Shown: positions 46,301 through 54,064, counted from the stretch's first letter. The stretch is 64,000 nucleotides of DNA from DATNPX01 sp036702975 (GCA_036702975.1 DATNPX010000042.1:62001-126000); one strand, 5' to 3'. Numbers and translations are program-made. The notes: generated from the letters alone by a model not told the origin.

Positions 46301-46763
46301 TGAGCTGCTCGACCATCGTGTTGATGGTGCGGGCCGTGCGCAAGAACTCGCCCTTGAGCGGACCACCTTCAATTTCCAGAGCCATCGTCTGAGTCAGGTC
46401 GCCTTTCGCCACCGCACCAATAACGCGAGCCACTTCAGTCGTCGGTCTGACCAGGTCGCCGACCAGTCCGTTGACAGATTGAATACATTCGTTCCACCCA
46501 CCTGACGCCTCTCCCAGTGTCGCTCGCTGAGTGATTTTTCCTTCCTTACCGACGACTGTGTTGATGCGCTGCAATTCTGTCTGCAAGCGCTGATTCAGCT
46601 CGACACAATCGTTGAAAGCAAGAGCTATTTCACCGGCAAGTCCGGTCTGATCGAGGGGCATCCTCGCGCTGAAATCGCCTCGAGCCATCGCCCTCAATGC
46701 TTTGAGAAGCTGGCGTCCATCTACAGAGTCAGTGGGAACTGATGCTTGCGCGGTGCGTGCCAT
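40389..46763 (-). CDS. Giant soluble hybrid histidine kinase with 12-unit HAMP array
   Basis: A 2124-residue protein without signal peptide or membrane segment. Residues about 20-156 hold a divergent HAMP start; residues 157-1168 are eleven consecutive 92-residue HAMP-pair units (SEVTRVAREVGTEGKLGG ... DVTTAVAKGDLSKKITVDVKGE), as in fungal group III kinases and their bacterial relatives. A GAF domain follows (about 1188-1335), a Gln/Glu-rich coiled coil (1338-1435), HisKA with H1447 in NMSHELRTPLNS, HATPase (about 1555-1675), and three receivers with D1786, D1908 and D2055. The repeat array probably relays conformational signals, for example osmotic or cell-wall stress (inference from the fungal proteins). 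It is the first gene of the CheR/CheB operon. Confidence 0.96.
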   Translation of the reverse strand: MARTAQASVPTDSVDGRQLLKALRAMARGDFSARMPLDQTGLAGEIALAFNDCVELNQRLQTELQRINTVVGKEGKITQRATLGEASGGWNECIQSVNGLVGDLVRPTTEVARVIGAVAKGDLTQTMALEIEGGPLKGEFLRTARTINTMVEQLSSFTSEVTRVAREVGTEGKLGGQAQVKGVSGTWKDLTDSVNSMASNLTGQVRNIADVTTAVAKGDLSKKITVDVKGEILELKNTINTMVDQLSSFASEVTRVAREVGTEGKLGGQAQVKGVSGTWKDLTDNVNSMASNLTAQVRNIADVTTAVANGDLSRKITVDVKGEILELKKTINTMVDQLSSFASEVTRVAREVGTEGKLGGQAQVKGVAGTWKDLTDSVNYMAGNLTAQVRNIAEVTTAVAKGDLSKKITVDVKGEILELKNTINTMVDQLSSFAAEVTRVAREVGSEGKLGGQADVKGVSGTWKDLTDSVNYMASNLTSQVRNIADVTTAVANGDLSRKITVDVKGEILELKNTINTMVDQLSSFAAEVTRVAREVGTEGRLGGQADVKGVSGTWRDLTDSVNFMASNLTAQVRNIAEVTTAVATGDLSKKITVDVKGEILELKNTINIMVDQLSSFAAEVTRVAREVGSEGKLGGQADVQGVTGAWKGLTDNVNMMAGNLTAQVRNIAEVTTAVAKGDLSKKITVDVKGEILELKNTINTMVDQLSSFASEVTRVAREVGTEGKLGGQADVRGVSGTWKDLTDSVNYMASNLTGQVRNIAEVTTAVANGDLTRKITVQVKGEILELKNTINTMVDQLSSFASEVTRVAKEVGTEGRLGGQADVKGVSGTWKDLTDSVNYMASNLTGQVRNIADVTTAVANGDLSRKITVDVKGEILELKNTINTMVDQLSSFASEVTRVAREVGTEGKLGGQAEVKGVGGTWKDLTDNVNSMASNLTAQVRNIADVTTAVANGDLTKKITVDVKGEILELKNTINTMVDQLSSFASEVTRVAREVGTEGKLGGQAVVQGVSGTWKDLTDNVNSMAGNLTEQVRGIAGVVTAVANGNLKRKLVLQAKGEIGSLSDTINEMIDTLATFADQVTSVAREVGTEGILGGQALVPGAAGTWRDLTDNVNGLAANLTTQVRAIAEVATAVTKGDLTRSVAVEARGEVASLKDNINEMIRNLKDTTQKNTEQDWLKTNLAKFTSMLQGQRDLLTVANLILSEVAPLVRAQHGVFYINENEEGEGSLKLMGSYAYQKRKHLSDRFKMREGLIGQTAVEKQRILVTNAPDDYVKISSGLGEATPINIVALPVIFEGDVRAVIELASFQPFSDIHLAFLDQLTESIGIVLNTIEANMRTENLLKQSQSLAQELQAQQQELTETNKRLEQQAKTLQASEDLLTQQQEELQQTNEELEEKARLLAAQNAEVERKNREIEQARMSLEEKAEQLALTSKYKSEFLANMSHELRTPLNSLLILSKLLSDNNEANLTAKQVEFAKTIHASGSDLLELINDILDLSKIESGTITLDIGEIGFKDLHEAIERNFRQVAETKKLDFHLDFTDNLPRALSTDSKRLQQVLKNLLSNAFKFTEDGSVTLKVSPVTEGWSPDKSSLNNSSTVVAFSVTDSGIGIPQDKQKIIFEAFQQADGSTSRKYGGTGLGLPISREIASLLGGEIKVTSAPGEGSTFTLYLPVNYSAPAQQSRPRSTTVTTYSAPIERSYDQLAPDAPEIPNDSTILLESIVADDRGSIQDDDRVLLIVEDDVTFARLLLDEARESGFKGLVAVNGAAAIALARRFSPDAITLDIVLPDMDGWTVLDRLKHDAKTRHIPVNVISASGQKQRGFKQGAIGYFEKPVTKEAINEAMGAIKAFIERPAKNLLVVEDDETQRNSIVELIGNGDVETTAVASGQEALELLTSHHFDCMVIDLGLPDMTGYELIRKVQDDLGLQNLPIVVYTGKDLTAKEEMELRQMTEAVIVKEAKSPDRLLDETALFLHRVENNLPESKRRMLQQAHNRDPILSDRKILIVDDDVRNIFALTSILEGQHMNVIYAENGLEAIKLIQESPDVEVVLMDVMMPEIDGYETTRRIREMDQFKNLPIIALTAKAMKGDREKCIEAGASDYIAKPVDTDQLMSLLRVWLYQ
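43260..46295 (-). repeat. Tandem 276-bp DNA repeat array (HAMP units)
   Basis: Eleven in-frame copies of a 276-base (92-codon) unit inside the giant kinase. Protein identity between central units is very high, and they differ mainly at a few positions such as AKGDLSKK versus ANGDLSRK. Such an array may vary in copy number by recombination or be collapsed in assembly. Confidence 0.92.
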
Positions 46764-47237
46764 GTGTTGTCTCTCCTATCGGCTCGAAATTATCTGTCGC
46801 AACTTGCCTCCCGTCTGGTTGATTACTCAACTTACGGAAGAGTTGCGCTCTTCAGCTGTTTACATCTGGATTCGTCGTCATTAATGCGTAATTATGTCAC
46901 TATAAGTCTTCATTACATGTACCCGGCGTAGGGCGTATTGCGGTCATGCCCCCACAAGTGGGAAGATCACCGCTTACGCGAGATCGCCCGCAGAGTGGGG
47001 TTCTTGCAGACCAGCTGGAATAACTGCCAACATTAATTCCTATCGGCCGACAACAACTTTTCAGGTATTTTGAAAGTACAACTCAACAATAAGACCGGGC
47101 GTAAATCTAGACTAATAACGTGGAGTTGAAGCTCGACACCGTATAAAGTGCCATCGATTTGACCGCGAATTTTAGTGAGGACATTTGAAGACTAATTGAC
47201 CGGGCAAATTTTATTAAGGACATTCGGAGACTAGAAG
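46764..47237. other. Divergent intergenic region with structured element
   Basis: 474 bases between the HAMP kinase (minus) and the CPBP protease (plus), with no gene seen. It must contain both promoters. A compact three-tier hairpin at 46933-46979 is listed separately. Near the protease start, AGGACATT(T/C)GA(A/G)GACTA occurs twice (47178-47194 and 47217-47233), a short direct repeat. Confidence 0.5.
46933..46979. promoter_or_regulatory. Three-tier hairpin, possible RNA element
   Basis: Nested arms: GCGTA (46933-46937) with TACGC (46975-46979); GCGGT (46940-46944) with ACCGC (46969-46973); CCCAC (46951-46955) with GTGGG (46958-46962). Internal loops are small (TT/T and six bases on each side), giving a 47-base rod on either strand. 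It lies 170 bases ahead of the HAMP kinase and 259 bases ahead of the protease gene. I do not recognise a known riboswitch. Confidence 0.45.
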
Positions 47238-48800
47238 ATGACAGCAGGGTTGATACTATGGACAGTACTAGTCCTTGGCTGTCTCCTCACAATATTTATT
47301 AGCGGCATTCTCGCCTGCTGTTTGCGCGAACGAAAGCAACTCTGGTGCGTGGACGTGCTGCTCGTCTCATCGACGCTGCTGATAGTCGCCACACTGAGCG
47401 TCAACTTTCTCCTCCCCAACATCAAAAAGAACCCGGACTCACATGCTCAACATGTGAAGGCGATGAAACTGTGTGACGCCGCCATCGACAACATCGAAGA
47501 GGCGGGTTATGAGAAGGAATTATCCGAACCTGCTCATACAATCATCGCCACAATAGCCGCGTCAAAGGTCGACAAATTGCTGAACGATGCTGAAAGCATT
47601 GTTCAAAAACAAGTCAAAGATTTTCCAGAGAGCGACGAGATGTCTGCTCGACTGGCAATCATCCTGCATGCGGAAGGTAAGGATACCAGTTCGGTTTTCG
47701 AACACTACCACAGAGTCGGCGGAGAGCCCAGCGAGTTGCTCTCAACGCTGCAACAGGTATATTCGAGCGATTCGTCCACAAAATCGGCAAAACAGGATCA
47801 GTACGACGCAGATGAGATAGCTGAGATTTTCAAAACGACACTTCCAGAGGGTTGGTATAGAACTACCGCACTGATCGATATGTACAAGCTGTACGAACCA
47901 AACGAGCTGGCAATAGCTCTGGCGAAACGACGGTCTCATTCGCAAGCGTGGTCATTTCGAGTCGAAGCTTTCCTTATCGTTGATGCGATTCTATTTATTC
48001 TGGGCATCATCGCACTGGTGTGTTTTGCTCGGCTGAAAAAACTCGAAGCAACAGAAATAGTTCCACTGACGACAAGCTTCCGGCGCACATATGCCTGCCT
48101 GATCAGCACGATTTTCGCGCAAGTAATCGCCGGCGGTATCATCGGCTGCTGGATAGGATTTACTTCTGTGCTTGCACACAAATCAGCGGACATAAGCGAA
48201 TACGAAGGGATGATGTCGACCACTCTCATCGTTTCGGGCACTGTTTTTTGCCTGCTTCTGCTTTACTTGCTGGTGCTAAAGCCGCAGAAACTGACGTTGA
48301 ATAAAGCTTTTACCAGGTCATCATTGCCGCTAACTCTGTCGCAATTTACCGCATTTTGGCTGGGTGGCTTTTGCGCAGGCAACGTGCTCAACATTGTTGG
48401 TCGAGTGCTTTATCACCTCGTGCCGGGTTCCGGACGCCCAACCAATCCAGCCCACCTGGAGATGGTAAAAGCATTCATGTCTGGCGATTTTCCTGCCATA
48501 TTGAAATCAGTAATCTTTGCTTGTTTAGTGGCACCGTTCACAGAAGAAATCATGTTCAGGGGGCTGCTCTTTGGCTGGCTCCGCTATCGATTTGGATCTT
48601 TACCAGCGATTTTGGTAAGCTCACTGCTTTTTGCAATGTGGCACTTCGACTTAAATGGCTTCGTGCAATATTTTTCGCTTGGCTTGGTTCTGGCGTCAGT
48701 CTACAATCGAACCCGCAATCTCTGGTTATCAATGCTCATTCATGCACTCTGGAATTTCTGGGTGGTATCAACTGTTTACTGGGTGACTTCATATAAATAG
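47238..48800 (+). CDS. CPBP-family membrane protease
   Basis: A 520-residue integral membrane protein of the CPBP / Rce1-like (Abi) metalloprotease family. Membrane segments at about 3-27 and 34-55 are followed by a soluble helical region (60-230), then six or more segments. The active-site motifs are at the C terminus: EEIMFRG (436-442), MWHFDLNG and LIHALWNF. The soluble N-terminal insert is not typical and may sense or bind a partner. In bacteria the family has been linked to bacteriocin self-immunity and to CAAX-like processing; the substrate here is unknown. Plus-strand single gene. Confidence 0.9.
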   Translation: MTAGLILWTVLVLGCLLTIFISGILACCLRERKQLWCVDVLLVSSTLLIVATLSVNFLLPNIKKNPDSHAQHVKAMKLCDAAIDNIEEAGYEKELSEPAHTIIATIAASKVDKLLNDAESIVQKQVKDFPESDEMSARLAIILHAEGKDTSSVFEHYHRVGGEPSELLSTLQQVYSSDSSTKSAKQDQYDADEIAEIFKTTLPEGWYRTTALIDMYKLYEPNELAIALAKRRSHSQAWSFRVEAFLIVDAILFILGIIALVCFARLKKLEATEIVPLTTSFRRTYACLISTIFAQVIAGGIIGCWIGFTSVLAHKSADISEYEGMMSTTLIVSGTVFCLLLLYLLVLKPQKLTLNKAFTRSSLPLTLSQFTAFWLGGFCAGNVLNIVGRVLYHLVPGSGRPTNPAHLEMVKAFMSGDFPAILKSVIFACLVAPFTEEIMFRGLLFGWLRYRFGSLPAILVSSLLFAMWHFDLNGFVQYFSLGLVLASVYNRTRNLWLSMLIHALWNFWVVSTVYWVTSYK

Positions 48801-48980
48801 AGAAGAAACGAATGAACACAACTTCTCCTTCCAGAACATTTGGAGACAGCTGCAGTTTAGCCAGCAATTGAGGCAGATCAGCTACACCCAAATTTCGCCT
48901 GACCGACTTGCGATGACGGCGAAATCAAAACTCGAGGTCGTCGTACAATATGTTCTTGCGCCATATGGAGTGAACAATGT

Positions 48981-49373
48981 ATGTCAGACGACAAAGTCGC
49001 GATCCAGGAATTAACGGCTAAATATGCCAACGCAATGGATGATGGTGATGTGCAGGGCTGGTTGAAGACCTGGCACGAATGCGGGGTTTGGGAAGGCGGC
49101 ATCGGTAAGTATGAAGGAAAAGAGCGATTGACGTCTCTCTTGCCAGATCTCGGCGCACGCGTGATTGGGAAGCGCCACATCATGACGAACTTTGTGATCA
49201 GCATAAATGGAGACCAGGCAACGCAGACTTGTTATCTGTTGATTATCGACCGCAACAAAACCGTGCTGCCGGGAACTGCAGTATACAAAGACAAACTGAA
49301 AAAGGTTGACAACGAGTGGCTATTCGTTCATAGACACGTCGAAATCGACCAACCATCGACGTTATTCAGCTGA
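48981..49373 (+). CDS. SnoaL-like / NTF2-fold protein
   Basis: A 130-residue protein with the cone-shaped NTF2 fold of the SnoaL_4 type. The opening helix IQELTAKYANAMDDGDVQGWLKTWHECGVWEG and the later strands HIMTNFVISINGDQATQTCYLLIID and WLFVHRHVEID match the family pattern. Members may be small isomerases, hydratases or dehydratases, or act as binding proteins; I cannot assign a substrate. No signal peptide. Neighbours are unrelated. Confidence 0.82.
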   Translation: MSDDKVAIQELTAKYANAMDDGDVQGWLKTWHECGVWEGGIGKYEGKERLTSLLPDLGARVIGKRHIMTNFVISINGDQATQTCYLLIIDRNKTVLPGTAVYKDKLKKVDNEWLFVHRHVEIDQPSTLFS

Positions 49374-49428
49374 ACTCGTGCTACCATTGCACCTTTCTTG
49401 AAACAGCCGACATATTGAGGAAATCACG

Positions 49429-50076
49429 ATGAAAGAAACTATTGCTAACGGTCTGCGAAAAACCGGCAAATTCGGAAAAATCGCACTGCTAGCTTTAACG
49501 ATGACATCGACAGTGTTTTTTGGTGCGGCTGTTCAACCTTCATGTACAGCAAACAGAGTTGTGCAGGTGCTTGGTGTCTGCGGTAATGGCGATGCCATCG
49601 TAGAAGGAAACAGAAGACACGCGCGTTCCAGATTGATTTCCTTTCAGCCAGACGGCTTCGCTGGCATGGTAATTGAGGGCGTTGAAGGTTTGAGAATAGA
49701 TGCACTTCAGCCGACTAACGTGGCGTTTGAAGCTCCAGCCACCGCTGGAACCTCCACTTTTGTGCTGAGAATTAAAACTCAAAGTGGCAAAATTCAGAAC
49801 TTTTTGATCAGCTCTGATTCGACCACCAGCTTGCCCAACTTGAGTCCAATTCCTATACCGGGTGGTTCAGCAAGGGAATTTCAGGTGATTGCGACACCTT
49901 CGGAATTGGTTGGAGGAAAGTCGAACCTGACTTCTGACGATATTGTGGCGAAGTATTCGTTTTTGTTTTCCTCGAATACGACTGGTTCCAAAGCAGAACA
50001 ATTTATTGAAGGCCTGTTTTACGGCGTAGCACCGGTATCGTTGTTACTCGAGCCGCTGACGTGTAACCTCAGATAA
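49429..50076 (+). CDS. Exported protein of unknown function
   Basis: A 215-residue protein with a signal peptide (basic N terminus to residue 20, hydrophobic core 23-37, cleavage near the AAV/QPS region). The mature part is predominantly beta, with strands such as RSRLISFQPDGFAGMVIEGVEG and STFVLRIKTQSGKIQNFLIS, like an Ig-type or calycin-like fold; this is only an impression. Two Cys in the first part of the mature chain and one near the C terminus could form disulfides. I do not recognise a family. Confidence 0.7.
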   Translation: MKETIANGLRKTGKFGKIALLALTMTSTVFFGAAVQPSCTANRVVQVLGVCGNGDAIVEGNRRHARSRLISFQPDGFAGMVIEGVEGLRIDALQPTNVAFEAPATAGTSTFVLRIKTQSGKIQNFLISSDSTTSLPNLSPIPIPGGSAREFQVIATPSELVGGKSNLTSDDIVAKYSFLFSSNTTGSKAEQFIEGLFYGVAPVSLLLEPLTCNLR

Positions 50077-50097
50077 GAACCAGGTCTTCAAACCTTT

Positions 50098-50727
50098 TCA
50101 ATTCAGGAACGGATTGCCTTTGCGTTCAGCCCAGATCGAAGTGTCGTCGCCATGCCCGGGCACGACTCTCGTGCTGTCATCGAGTTTCATCAAACGTTCT
50201 GAAATCGACTTGATAATTTCTTCAAACGAACCGCCCCAGAGATCGGTGCGACCGATTGAACGCTGAAAAAGTGTATCGCCTGAAAAAAGAATGCTGTCTT
50301 TTCCCTGCACGCAAAAACACGTGCTGCCGGGGGTATGCCCGGGAGTGTGAATTACGGAAGCTTTGATGTTGCCGACTTTGACGTGATCCTCATGTTCCAG
50401 ATATTCATCTACAGGAAGGGGATCGGTCGCTTTGAATCCAAACATTTGCACTTGCTTTTGCAAGTTGTCGTACAACCACTGGTCACCCTTGTTGATATAA
50501 ATCTTGGCGCCAGTAGCTTCTTTAACGGCACGTGATCCCATAATGTGATCGAAGTGCGCATGCGTATGCAGCAAATACTTGATCTTCAAGTTGTTGTCTT
50601 TCGCGAAAGCAAGAATTTTTTCGGGGTCGCCGCCGGGATCGATGACAGCAGCCTCGCCAGTCTCAGGACAACCAATAATCGAGCAATTGCATTGCAGCTG
50701 ACCGACTGGAAAACTTTCAATAATCAT
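50098..50727 (-). CDS. MBL-fold metallo-hydrolase (glyoxalase II-like)
   Basis: A 209-residue metallo-beta-lactamase-fold hydrolase. The metal motif HTHAHFDH is at 54-61; further ligands are in HTPGHTPGSTCF, LFSGDTLF and VVPGHGDDTS. It is the size of the YcbL-type single-domain glyoxalase II-like enzymes and lacks the C-terminal helical domain of true GloB. A hydroxyacyl-glutathione-like or other thioester substrate is likely by family. It is 20 bases downstream of prs on the same strand, so probably in the same transcript. Confidence 0.9.
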   Translation of the reverse strand: MIIESFPVGQLQCNCSIIGCPETGEAAVIDPGGDPEKILAFAKDNNLKIKYLLHTHAHFDHIMGSRAVKEATGAKIYINKGDQWLYDNLQKQVQMFGFKATDPLPVDEYLEHEDHVKVGNIKASVIHTPGHTPGSTCFCVQGKDSILFSGDTLFQRSIGRTDLWGGSFEEIIKSISERLMKLDDSTRVVPGHGDDTSIWAERKGNPFLN

Positions 50728-50746
50728 AAGTGATAGACAACTCGAA

Positions 50747-51721
50747 TTAGAGGAACAACTCGCTCACAGAAGTGTCGTCGTGAATACGAGCGATGGCTTC
50801 ACCAAGCAGTTTGGCGACGCTGAGCATGACGATCTTCTTGGAGATGTTCTTCGCTTCATGAGGAATTGAATTGGTGACGATCAATTTTTCAATGGGCGAA
50901 TCATCAATTCGTTTGTTGGCTGGCCCCGACAGAACAGCGTGTGTCGCGCATGCGTAAATGGCGCGTGCACCTTCTTTCTTCAGAAGTTCAGCACCTTTGA
51001 CGAGGGTGCCTGCAGTGTCGACCATGTCGTCGACCATAAGCACGACTTTGTTCTTCACGTCGCCGATGACGTTGTAGACTTCGGCAACGTTGTGAGCGCT
51101 TCGTCGTTTGTCGATGATAGCGATTGGAGCATCGTCTAGCTTCTTCGCAAACGCGCGTGCTCTCGATACGCCCCCGACGTCGGGGCTGACGAGCACAAGG
51201 TCGGTTTGATTGAGCGAACGCACGTACTCCAGCAGCACGGGGCTGGCATAAAGATGATCGACGAGAATGTTGAAGAAGCCCATGATTTGCGGAGCATGCA
51301 AATCGAGCGTGACAACTCTTTCGGCACCAGCAGTGGTTAACAGGTCGGCAATCAATTTAGCAGTGATGGCTTCGCGACCGGCAGCTTTTCTGTCTTGCCT
51401 GCCGTAACCGTAATATGGCATTACGACCGTGATTCTACCGGCTGATGCTCTCTTCAGTGCATCGAGCAGAATCAACAGTTCCATCAAATTCTCATTGACT
51501 GGAGTGCATGTGGGTTGCACTACGAAACAGTCTTGCCCTCGAACGCTCTCTTGAACTTGCACATAAATTTCGCCATCGGAAAACGGTGAGATTTTTACCG
51601 GTGCAACGGTCAATTCCAGATAATCAGCAACTTCCTTAGCAAGTTCTGGATTCGAAGTACCGGACAAAATCAACAAATTGGATTTCGAGCCCGGAAGTAT
51701 TTTTTGCCTGGCGGCTGGCAT
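50747..51721 (-). CDS. prs: Ribose-phosphate pyrophosphokinase
   Basis: PRPP synthetase, making phosphoribosyl pyrophosphate from ribose 5-phosphate and ATP for nucleotide, His, Trp and NAD synthesis. ATG 51721 gives 324 residues, the usual size; a TTG at 51760 would add 13. Motifs: FSDGEIYVQVQESVRGQDCFVVQP, PYYGYGRQDRK (ATP site), VTLDLHAPQIMGFF and the PRPP-binding VVLMVDDMVDTAGT. It precedes the MBL hydrolase gene by 19 bases. The sequence is full length and normal. Confidence 0.96.
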   Translation of the reverse strand: MPAARQKILPGSKSNLLILSGTSNPELAKEVADYLELTVAPVKISPFSDGEIYVQVQESVRGQDCFVVQPTCTPVNENLMELLILLDALKRASAGRITVVMPYYGYGRQDRKAAGREAITAKLIADLLTTAGAERVVTLDLHAPQIMGFFNILVDHLYASPVLLEYVRSLNQTDLVLVSPDVGGVSRARAFAKKLDDAPIAIIDKRRSAHNVAEVYNVIGDVKNKVVLMVDDMVDTAGTLVKGAELLKKEGARAIYACATHAVLSGPANKRIDDSPIEKLIVTNSIPHEAKNISKKIVMLSVAKLLGEAIARIHDDTSVSELFL

Positions 51722-51813
51722 CTCGGCTACCAAGAGCGTATCCCCCACAGTGGTGCACAACTATTGTAAAGAAGAACTGGTCCAGCTTAAAGCCAATGAG
51801 CAAAGCTTTAGTT

Positions 51814-53082
51814 CTAGAAAAACGGCAATTCGCCCCGAGCACTGAGGGTTATAGCCTCTTCCAGCACGCACTTAACATGCAGATATGTAAGGCCACCTTG
51901 TACAAAAACGGCAAAAGGAGGGCGAAGTGGCCCATCTGCAGACAGCTCGATCGTCGCCCCTTCAACAAATGTACCGGCTGCCATGATGACAGGGTCCTGA
52001 TATCCAGGCATGGACCAGGGCTCGGGAGTGACATGAGAGTTGACTGGCGACCCCTTCTGAATCGCCCGACAGAAATTGACAAGCCGCTCAGGACCGGAAA
52101 ACTTGATAGCTTGAATAATGTCGGACCTGAGGCTCAAGGCATCTGGCTTTACCTCGCAGCCCAGTTCGGCGAGCACTGAAGCGAACAACTTTGCCCCTTT
52201 AACAGCATTGGAAACGACAGCTGGCGCCATAAAAAGCCCCTGCAAAACGAGGCGATTTTGATTGTAGGTCAAGCCAAGGTGACCGCCGATTCCCGGCGAA
52301 GTCAGCCTGTTTAAGGCTTTTTCAACAAGCACTTTATCTCCGGCGACATATCCTCCGGTGATAGCGAGACCACCACCAGGATTTTTAATAAGCGAGCCGG
52401 CCATCAGGTTAGCCCCCACCGCCGTTGGCTCATTTCGCTCGACGAATTCGCCGTAGCAGTTATCGACAAAAATAATGCAATTCTGATGTATCGATCTGGC
52501 AGCACGGCTCAAACGCTCGATATCGCTATTGGTGAAACTTCGGCGCTCCACGCTGTAACCACACGATTTTTGTATGTAGAACATGCAACGCCCAGCTGGA
52601 GCCGTCTTCTTAATTTTTTCGGCAAGAGTATCGTCTGTTTCGACAGCTGGATCCAGATCGATCTCAAGATACTTGACGCCCAGGGACATCAAATTGCCAG
52701 ACTCATCCCCCTCAAGACCGATGACTTCTTTGAGCGTGTCGTAGGGCTGCCCGGTTAGAGACAGAATCGCGTCTCCAGCGCGCAAGTTTCCTAGGAGCGC
52801 ACACGCTATGGCGTGCGTGCCTGAAACAAACTGCATGCGAACCGCCGCTGCCCTCGACTCGAAAACCGCGGCGAAGACGCTATCGATGGCGTCCCGTCCA
52901 GGGTCATTGCGCCCATATCCTGTGCGCTCGCCAAAAAATTCTTCAGTCATTCTGTGCGCGCGAAATGAATCGAGCACTTTTTTCTGGTTAACCAGGGCAA
53001 TCTCGTCGATTTCCTCGAATGCATCCCGCAATTTTTTTTCTGCGCTTTTGATAAGCGCGGCGGCGTCCAATTCCTTCAGCAT
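51814..53082 (-). CDS. PLP-dependent methionine gamma-lyase family protein
   Basis: A 422-residue PLP enzyme of the family often annotated as aluminium resistance protein or Met gamma-lyase family. Visible: FVSGTHAIACALLGNLRAGD near the cofactor pocket, QKSCGYSVERRS, IIFVDNCYGEFVE and the Schiff-base lysine K233 in GSLIKNPGGGLA. The C-terminal half has PEPWSMPGYQDPVIMAAGTF and ends PFAVFVQGGLTYLHVKCVLEEAI, a family hallmark. The true substrate is not established for the group. Lone minus-strand gene between prs and comF. Confidence 0.92.
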   Translation of the reverse strand: MLKELDAAALIKSAEKKLRDAFEEIDEIALVNQKKVLDSFRAHRMTEEFFGERTGYGRNDPGRDAIDSVFAAVFESRAAAVRMQFVSGTHAIACALLGNLRAGDAILSLTGQPYDTLKEVIGLEGDESGNLMSLGVKYLEIDLDPAVETDDTLAEKIKKTAPAGRCMFYIQKSCGYSVERRSFTNSDIERLSRAARSIHQNCIIFVDNCYGEFVERNEPTAVGANLMAGSLIKNPGGGLAITGGYVAGDKVLVEKALNRLTSPGIGGHLGLTYNQNRLVLQGLFMAPAVVSNAVKGAKLFASVLAELGCEVKPDALSLRSDIIQAIKFSGPERLVNFCRAIQKGSPVNSHVTPEPWSMPGYQDPVIMAAGTFVEGATIELSADGPLRPPFAVFVQGGLTYLHVKCVLEEAITLSARGELPFF

Positions 53083-53224
53083 GGTCAGACCTTCTCAGTC
53101 ACATCACGGGATACAAGTTTCACGTAAGACCCGAGTCTAGCAGGTTCAGATTTTCAGAAGGCAAATTGAACTATTTTCGACTTTCAAACGTAATAAAAAC
53201 AAAGAGGTACGAAAGGAGGGGACC

Positions 53225-54064
53225 GTGACTACAAAAATTCTCATAGGTTCGATGATTGACCGATTTCTCGACTTTTTCTTCTCATTTATCAGTGAAGAAG
53301 ATTGCCGTGTTTGCAAACGCGTCATCTTTGCACGGGGGCAACTGCTGGAAGATTTGCAAGGCTTCCGCCTTGAAGCGCGACCGGCACTGATGCACAGATG
53401 GATAGATAATATTCCGCACTATTCCCGATCACTTTGCGCTGATTGCTGGCTGAGTGTGGCCAATGAGACTCCGTTGTTGGGATTTTACGAGCACGAAGGA
53501 CAACGTTCTTTCGCAATCGTCAGCGGCGCGCCTTACTCTGGCGAAATTCGCACATTAATTCATCATTTCAAGTACGAAGGAGATCGCTTGCTGGCACCTG
53601 ACCTGGCAACCATCATGCTTAACGGCTGGCGAATGGGATCAATATTACTGAATCGAGAAAATGCTGTCCTTGTACCAGTTCCGCTGCACTGGCGTAAAGA
53701 ATTTGAACGAGGGTTCAACCAGGCCGAATTGCTAGCAAGGGAGGCTTCGAAGGTGCTGGACATTCCCGTATCAAAAGCATTGAAGCGACGCCGTGCAACG
53801 ACACCACAACAAAGTCTGGAGAAATTGGAGCGGTTCAAAAACTTAGAATTCGCATTCGAAGGCAATCCTTCCAAACTGATGGGACGCTCGGTCATTCTCA
53901 TTGACGACGTGTGCACGTCTGGGGCTACACTAGCGGAATGCGCTCGTGAAGCAACGCGCTGCGGCGCTACAAAGGTGGTGGCACTGACGGTGGCGCGCAC
54001 CTTGCTGCGAATCGGTCGCATCAACGGCACCGATCAACACAAAGGCACCGAGTCTAAAAGTTGA
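53225..54064 (+). CDS. comF: ComF-family phosphoribosyltransferase-like protein
   Basis: A 279-residue protein. GTG start with AAAGGAGGGG eight bases upstream. N-terminal four-Cys zinc ribbon: C27, C30, C70 and C73. The phosphoribosyltransferase fold follows, with LVPVPLHWRKEFERGFNQAELLA, RRRATTPQQSLEKLERFKNLEFAF and the PRPP-binding VILIDDVCTSGAT (near 223-235). ComF proteins take part in DNA uptake in naturally competent bacteria. No other competence gene is in the window, so the assignment to competence is by family only. Confidence 0.92.
   Translation: MTTKILIGSMIDRFLDFFFSFISEEDCRVCKRVIFARGQLLEDLQGFRLEARPALMHRWIDNIPHYSRSLCADCWLSVANETPLLGFYEHEGQRSFAIVSGAPYSGEIRTLIHHFKYEGDRLLAPDLATIMLNGWRMGSILLNRENAVLVPVPLHWRKEFERGFNQAELLAREASKVLDIPVSKALKRRRATTPQQSLEKLERFKNLEFAFEGNPSKLMGRSVILIDDVCTSGATLAECAREATRCGATKVVALTVARTLLRIGRINGTDQHKGTESKS

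Noticed and set aside
40389..46763. HAMP array as a membrane chemoreceptor
   Set aside because: No hydrophobic segment long enough to cross a membrane and no MCP hairpin tip; the kinase and receivers are unmistakable.
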